Below, piece after piece: positions 3,154 to 6,510 of a stretch of 6,510 bases of DNA; position 1 is the stretch's first letter; the number at the start of each line of letters is the position of its first letter. A model generated the notes under the pieces. It saw only the letters and a program-made list of their open reading frames with translations. It made no database searches and was not told where the DNA came from. The stretch is from JBHIEE01 sp046760445 (lineage in GTDB: Bacteria > Acidobacteriota > Aminicenantia > JdFR-78), in contig JBHIEE010000139.1 of NCBI GenBank assembly GCA_046760445.1, positions 1 to 6,510 of the forward strand, given 5' to 3'. The translations under genes were made by a program, and so were the position numbers.

Positions 3154-6100
3154 ATGGAGGATATTAACAATAAAAAATACCTTACTCTGAAAGAGACAGC
3201 TGAGGTTTTTGAATATAACTCTGATTATATTGGTTTTTTGATTAGAAAAGGCAAGATTAAAGGCAAGAAGGTTCATAGCAATATTTCCTGGCGAATCACT
3301 AAGCAGGCAATAATAAAATATTGCCAGAAGACTAAAAGAGAAGTCAAAAATATCGATAATATTCAAGGAAAATACCTCACCCTTAAAGAAGCAGCTAAGA
3401 TTTCTGGATATGCCCCTGACTACATTGGCTATCTGATTCGAAGGGGAAAGATTAAGGGGAAAAAGGTTTGCCCTCAGATTTCTTGGTTAGTCAACAGAAA
3501 GGAAATAGAGAGGTATAAAATATTGAAAAACCAAAGATTATCAGCTAAAGAAAGCCCAAGAGAGTTTCCGTTTTTTCCCATTACTTCAGGAGCTCGTAAA
3601 ATGTTTAGCTTGGGTTGGCGTTTGGCTTTAGCAGCGTTCATAATTTTCTTTTTCGTTTCGGGATTTGCCCCAATAAAGTTTTTACAAGGCACAATTGGGG
3701 CTGTTTTTATTGAAGAACCCAAAACAGTTGACTTTTATGCTACCTCTTGTAATGGCGACATGTCTGTTGACACAGCAAGCTGGCAAAACCCTCAAAATGT
3801 TCAAGGACCACCTGATGTCGGACCTACAGGAGACATAAACTCATTTTCTGAAGTAAATTCAGCAGTTTATAAAACTGGACTATTAAGTTTTGTCTGTCAG
3901 AGTTTTGGAGAACCAAAAAACACTGCTCAAGAACCACTTATTGAAGAGCAACAAGAAGCAACAACCACTGGAGCAACATCAACTTCACCTTCGGTTGATG
4001 AACCAGTTTCGTTTTTTGAGAACCCCAAAGGAATCCTTTTAGGATCCTTCGGGGCAAGAGTAAAAGGATTTTTTGGCTTCCAAACAGTAGAAGCTGAAAG
4101 GACTCCAACCTTAGAAGAAATGAGCAACAGCCAATTCTTATCTGCCAAAATTAAATTCTCCTTTGCCATCGGAGAAAAAGAACCTGATATTTTCCCAATC
4201 GAACAACCAGCCACTAGTAGCGAGACAGGAAACAATAGCACTTCTTCAGAGGAACAAATCGGTTTCTGGGGTAGAGTTAGAGATTTCTTTAATTTCTTGG
4301 CAAACAAGATAGTTTGGGCAATTAAATCCTTGGCAAGCAGGATAAATTTAATAGCTAAAGCCGAAGAAACCCCGCTAATAGACACTGGTGGAAATACAGA
4401 GACCGGGTCTCTGTCAACTTCGACTTCAAGTGAAGAAATAATTACTGAAACTCCGGTGCCAGATCCGGTGCCAGATGAGGGACAGGCGACAACTACTGAA
4501 CCAACTATTGAGGAGGCAACTACGACTGAAACTATTGATGCTGATGTTACTGCTACTTCTACTGAAGTAATGAGCGAAGCTACCACTACTGATGCTACCA
4601 CCACTGACGAGGTTATTGAGGTAACCGATGGAATAGCTACCACATCTGAGGTGACCCCAGCACCAGATATTCCTGACGTGGATGCGGGGCAGGCAACAAC
4701 TTCAGAAATAACCACAACCACTGATGAGACCCCAATGATTCTGGAAATGGCTACATCCACTGAGTCTTTGCCAAATCTCGATACAAAAATTATCGTCTGG
4801 TGGTCTTTAGATGGAATAAGTTGGCAGATATTAGATACTATTTCTTCTTATCCTTTGTCTAATCTTCTAAATGGTGGTTACTTTGAATATGATGCTTCAT
4901 TTTTGAGCAATTGGGATGATGTCAAAAATCTAAAAATTAAATTTGAAGGAGTAGTAGGTGGAGAAACAAATGTTATTACTTATTTAGATAGTGTCTGGGT
5001 TGAGGTTACATATAAGGGACAGGCAGTCCAAGAGGAACAACCCCCTGCTCAACCCCCTACTCAACCTGTTGAGCAACCTATTGAGCAGCCGACTGACCAA
5101 TCCACTCAACAACCCACTGAACAGCCTCCCGAACAGCCCAGCGATCAACCAACCGACCAACCAATTGAACAACCTCTCGAGCAACCCACTGAACAACCGA
5201 CTGAACAACCTGCTGAAGAGTCTCCTGCTGAAGAGCCTCCTGCTGAAGAGCCTCCTGCTGAAGAGCCTACTGAAGAGACAGAAATAACAGAAGAGGTTAT
5301 AGGGCCTGAGGAAATTATTGAGGAAGAACAAGCAAAGAAATTACCAAAAATAAAAATTAAAGAAAATTCTTTAATCTTCATTGATCTGGAAGAGGATTTT
5401 CGTTCCGACGAAGAGCCAGTTTTTGTAATTGGCGAACCAGGTATAACCCTCCAAGAATTGATTAGTAGTGGCGAAGGAGAATTGCTTGAGGGAGAAATTA
5501 TTCCAATTGACATTTTTACTCCTCTGGCAACTACGACTCCATTTTCTACCTCAACTATTCCTATTGCACCTACTCCACTAACTACCTCAACCACTTCTAC
5601 CATTCCAACTGTTTCTACCACAAGTACGCCAGTTATTTCTTCCACCTCAACCACATCAAGTGCACCTATTGCTTCAAGCCCAACATCTACTATTCCTACT
5701 ACCTCCACTGCTCCAACTATTTCAGCTACATCAACTACTTCGAGCATCTCAACTATTCCTACCACCTCAACCACCTCTACTACTTCAACTGTTTCCAGCA
5801 CCTCAACGACTCAAGAAGGATTGGATTATGAATCAAAATATTTAGGATTTAACCTCCAGTATTACCTCCAGAGAGGAGGAGAGTTTCTCAAGAAAGTATT
5901 TGAAAAAATAAGAGGGCTTGCTTTTTATCTTCGAGAAATAGTAGCTTTTATTGTGCCGAGAGTTGAAGCCCAAAGCGTTGCGATAAAAAACAAGGTTAAA
6001 ATAAAAGTTTTTGACCCTGAAGGCAAAGAATCTTTTCTTAATCCTCAAATTATATCCCGGTTAGTTAATGGAAAAGATGGGTTTGAAATTAAATTACCCA

Positions 6101-6510
6101 AACCAGGAAGAGATTTTAAACCTGGTAAATGGAAAATGGAAGTTGAGCTTGAGACAGATGAAGCAGTTTTTGTTGTAGAAAAAGACTTTACTTGGGGAGT
6201 TTTGGCAATTAACACCAATAAATCAATCTACATTAGCGACAAGCAACAAGAGACAAGCGACACAGCTTACATCCAGATGGCGGCTTTGGATGAGCTGGGT
6301 CATACAATATGCGATGCTAATCTTAGACTTGAAATTACTTCTCCTAACGGCGATATTGCTTATCCTGAAATTAAAAAGTCAGGTAAATGTGGGCCAAACA
6401 ATGTTGTAGATGTCCCTGATTATTTTGCCCACTATCAAGTCGGGAAGTCAGGTCTTTACCAAATGAAACTTACTAACCTTGATACAGGTTATGAGATAAC
6501 TGATTCTTTT
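3154..6510 (+). CDS. giant surface protein with cytoplasmic tandem HTH, one TM helix and a Thr/Pro-rich ectodomain (3' end beyond window)
   Basis: One frame stays open for 1119 codons to the window edge. Residues 8-58 and 73-125 are two HTH motifs 65 residues apart (27 of 39 core positions identical), each reading 'KYLTLKE-x-A...DYIG-x-LIR-x-GKIKGKKV...ISW'. Basic residues precede one membrane helix (about 153-174), predicting HTH inside and the rest outside. Outside are a beta-type segment (192-251, C199 and C248), low-complexity Glu/Thr stretches, and another beta segment (541-622, ending WVEVTYKG). Then come Gln-Pro repeats (about 623-686), Pro-Ala-Glu-Glu repeats (686-705), a Thr/Ser stalk (about 789-886), an amphipathic helix (about 902-938) and Ig/macroglobulin-like strands from 940 on. 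ATG 3154 is the first start after the promoter; GGAGG overlaps the start rather than preceding it. The likely role is a surface adhesin or sensor, possibly a membrane-bound transcription regulator. The architecture is seen; the function is inferred. Confidence 0.9.
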   Translation, partial: MEDINNKKYLTLKETAEVFEYNSDYIGFLIRKGKIKGKKVHSNISWRITKQAIIKYCQKTKREVKNIDNIQGKYLTLKEAAKISGYAPDYIGYLIRRGKIKGKKVCPQISWLVNRKEIERYKILKNQRLSAKESPREFPFFPITSGARKMFSLGWRLALAAFIIFFFVSGFAPIKFLQGTIGAVFIEEPKTVDFYATSCNGDMSVDTASWQNPQNVQGPPDVGPTGDINSFSEVNSAVYKTGLLSFVCQSFGEPKNTAQEPLIEEQQEATTTGATSTSPSVDEPVSFFENPKGILLGSFGARVKGFFGFQTVEAERTPTLEEMSNSQFLSAKIKFSFAIGEKEPDIFPIEQPATSSETGNNSTSSEEQIGFWGRVRDFFNFLANKIVWAIKSLASRINLIAKAEETPLIDTGGNTETGSLSTSTSSEEIITETPVPDPVPDEGQATTTEPTIEEATTTETIDADVTATSTEVMSEATTTDATTTDEVIEVTDGIATTSEVTPAPDIPDVDAGQATTSEITTTTDETPMILEMATSTESLPNLDTKIIVWWSLDGISWQILDTISSYPLSNLLNGGYFEYDASFLSNWDDVKNLKIKFEGVVGGETNVITYLDSVWVEVTYKGQAVQEEQPPAQPPTQPVEQPIEQPTDQSTQQPTEQPPEQPSDQPTDQPIEQPLEQPTEQPTEQPAEESPAEEPPAEEPPAEEPTEETEITEEVIGPEEIIEEEQAKKLPKIKIKENSLIFIDLEEDFRSDEEPVFVIGEPGITLQELISSGEGELLEGEIIPIDIFTPLATTTPFSTSTIPIAPTPLTTSTTSTIPTVSTTSTPVISSTSTTSSAPIASSPTSTIPTTSTAPTISATSTTSSISTIPTTSTTSTTSTVSSTSTTQEGLDYESKYLGFNLQYYLQRGGEFLKKVFEKIRGLAFYLREIVAFIVPRVEAQSVAIKNKVKIKVFDPEGKESFLNPQIISRLVNGKDGFEIKLPKPGRDFKPGKWKMEVELETDEAVFVVEKDFTWGVLAINTNKSIYISDKQQETSDTAYIQMAALDELGHTICDANLRLEITSPNGDIAYPEIKKSGKCGPNNVVDVPDYFAHYQVGKSGLYQMKLTNLDTGYEITDSF
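4023..4054. repeat. imperfect hairpin inside the large gene
   Basis: CCCC (4023-4026), AAGGA (4028-4032) and TCCT (4034-4037) pair with AGGA (4041-4044), TCCTT (4045-4049) and GGGG (4051-4054). There is one mismatch (A with C), one bulged A and a TTT loop. It encodes part of NPKGILLGSFG in a low-complexity insertion. Confidence 0.6.
4396..4414. repeat. perfect 19-nt palindrome related to the transposase repeat
   Basis: ACAGAGACC and GGTCTCTGT are perfect arms around one G. The pattern CAGAGA-N-C, one base, G-N-TCTCTG is the same as in the palindrome at 1161-1181. It encodes TETGSLS in a Thr/Ser/Glu-rich insertion of the large protein. Confidence 0.65.
5041..5208 (+). repeat. degenerate Gln-Pro repeats in the large gene
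   Basis: About fourteen units of the form x-(Glu/Asp/Gln)-Gln-Pro, such as PTEQ and PIEQ, with a 12-nt period of CCN-ACT-GAA-CAA type. The repeat probably makes an extended, wall-spanning rod. Third positions vary between units, so the array is not a recent exact duplication. Confidence 0.75.
5209..5268 (+). repeat. 15-bp tandem repeat (four copies) encoding Pro-Ala-Glu-Glu-(Pro/Ser)
   Basis: CCTGCTGAAGAG recurs identically at 5209, 5224, 5239 and 5254, followed by TCT once and CCT three times. The near-perfect DNA identity contrasts with the neighbouring Gln-Pro units and points to recent slippage. The period keeps the frame. Confidence 0.85.
5518..5814 (+). repeat. Thr/Ser/Pro-rich stalk-coding segment
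   Basis: Residues 789-887 are mostly Thr, Ser, Pro, Ile and Ala in irregular TSTIP/TTSTTST units. This is a typical stalk holding a distal domain away from the cell and a possible site of O-glycosylation (inference). The codon bias opens a long frame on the other strand that is not a gene. Confidence 0.8.

Noticed and set aside
3148..3722. short minus-strand open frames at 3148-3366 and 3474-3722, and a further one at 5842-6048
   Set aside because: All lie fully opposite the long plus-strand frame, lack start signals and have no recognisable motifs.
3927..4760. 277-codon open frame on the minus strand, rich in Val and Ser
   Set aside because: It is the antisense of the Thr/Glu/Ala-rich coding region of the large plus-strand gene; ACT/ACC/GCT codons read backwards give Val/Ser/Gly runs. 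No start signal or domain.
4984..5331. minus-strand (115-codon) and plus-strand (4991-5287) open frames with LFSRR or LLNPL repeats
   Set aside because: They are alternative readings of the Gln-Pro and Pro-Ala-Glu-Glu repeats; the repetition follows from the 12- and 15-nt periods of the real gene.
5145..5801. 218-codon minus-strand open frame with VEVVEVV repeats
   Set aside because: It is antisense to the Thr/Ser stalk; the Val/Glu repetition mirrors ACT/TCA codon runs. The plus-strand frame at 5660-5845 is another shadow of the same stretch.

Overview
The window is AT-rich DNA (roughly a third G+C by eye) with short intergenic gaps, a tRNA without an encoded CCA, and most genes lacking a Shine-Dalgarno sequence. 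It also has a small Y1 (HUH) REP-type transposase and a very large Thr/Ser/Pro-rich surface protein. This mix most resembles a Candidate Phyla Radiation (Patescibacteria/Parcubacteria-like) chromosome. That assignment is inference from gene style, not from a marker gene. The standard bacterial code fits, since no gene needs an internal stop read through.

Left part (1-800): tRNA-Lys(UUU) is followed after 7 nt by two tightly coupled small genes, DUF4258-like then DUF2283-like, which look like a toxin-antitoxin-type pair. Next come an open frame without a good start (probable gene remnant), the isolated 3' end of a second tRNA, and a rho-independent terminator. The simplest reading is that a small cassette was inserted between, or replaced part of, two tandem tRNA genes.

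Repeat-rich middle (800-1850): an imperfect inverted repeat with TTCG/CTCAGG arms, then a transposase gene bracketed by two identical 29-nt repeats. A perfect palindromic version of the repeat core sits in frame inside the gene. A further near-palindrome and two perfect copies of a 36-bp tandem repeat follow, ending just before the next start codon.

Centre (1850-2780): a membrane-anchored extracytoplasmic protein of unknown function and a small MerR/excisionase-type HTH protein on the minus strand converge on one bidirectional terminator.

Intergenic control region (2778-3153): two outward-facing promoters share the same -35 octamer. Between and beside them lie three DnaA-box-like 9-mers, paired GAAATT iterons, a very AT-rich stretch and an 8-bp palindrome at the predicted rightward start site. 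It looks like a dense regulatory region or an origin-like region.

Right half (3154-6510): one continuous open frame of 1119 codons runs off the window. It encodes two tandem cytoplasmic HTH motifs, one transmembrane helix, and a long exported part. The exported part holds pieces of a beta-rich domain separated by low-complexity insertions, Gln-Pro and Pro-Ala-Glu-Glu repeats, a Thr/Ser stalk and Ig/macroglobulin-like C-terminal sequence. Long open frames on the opposite strand here are by-products of its biased codons. The divergent HTH protein and the HTH-bearing membrane protein may form a regulatory circuit on the shared region; this is inference.
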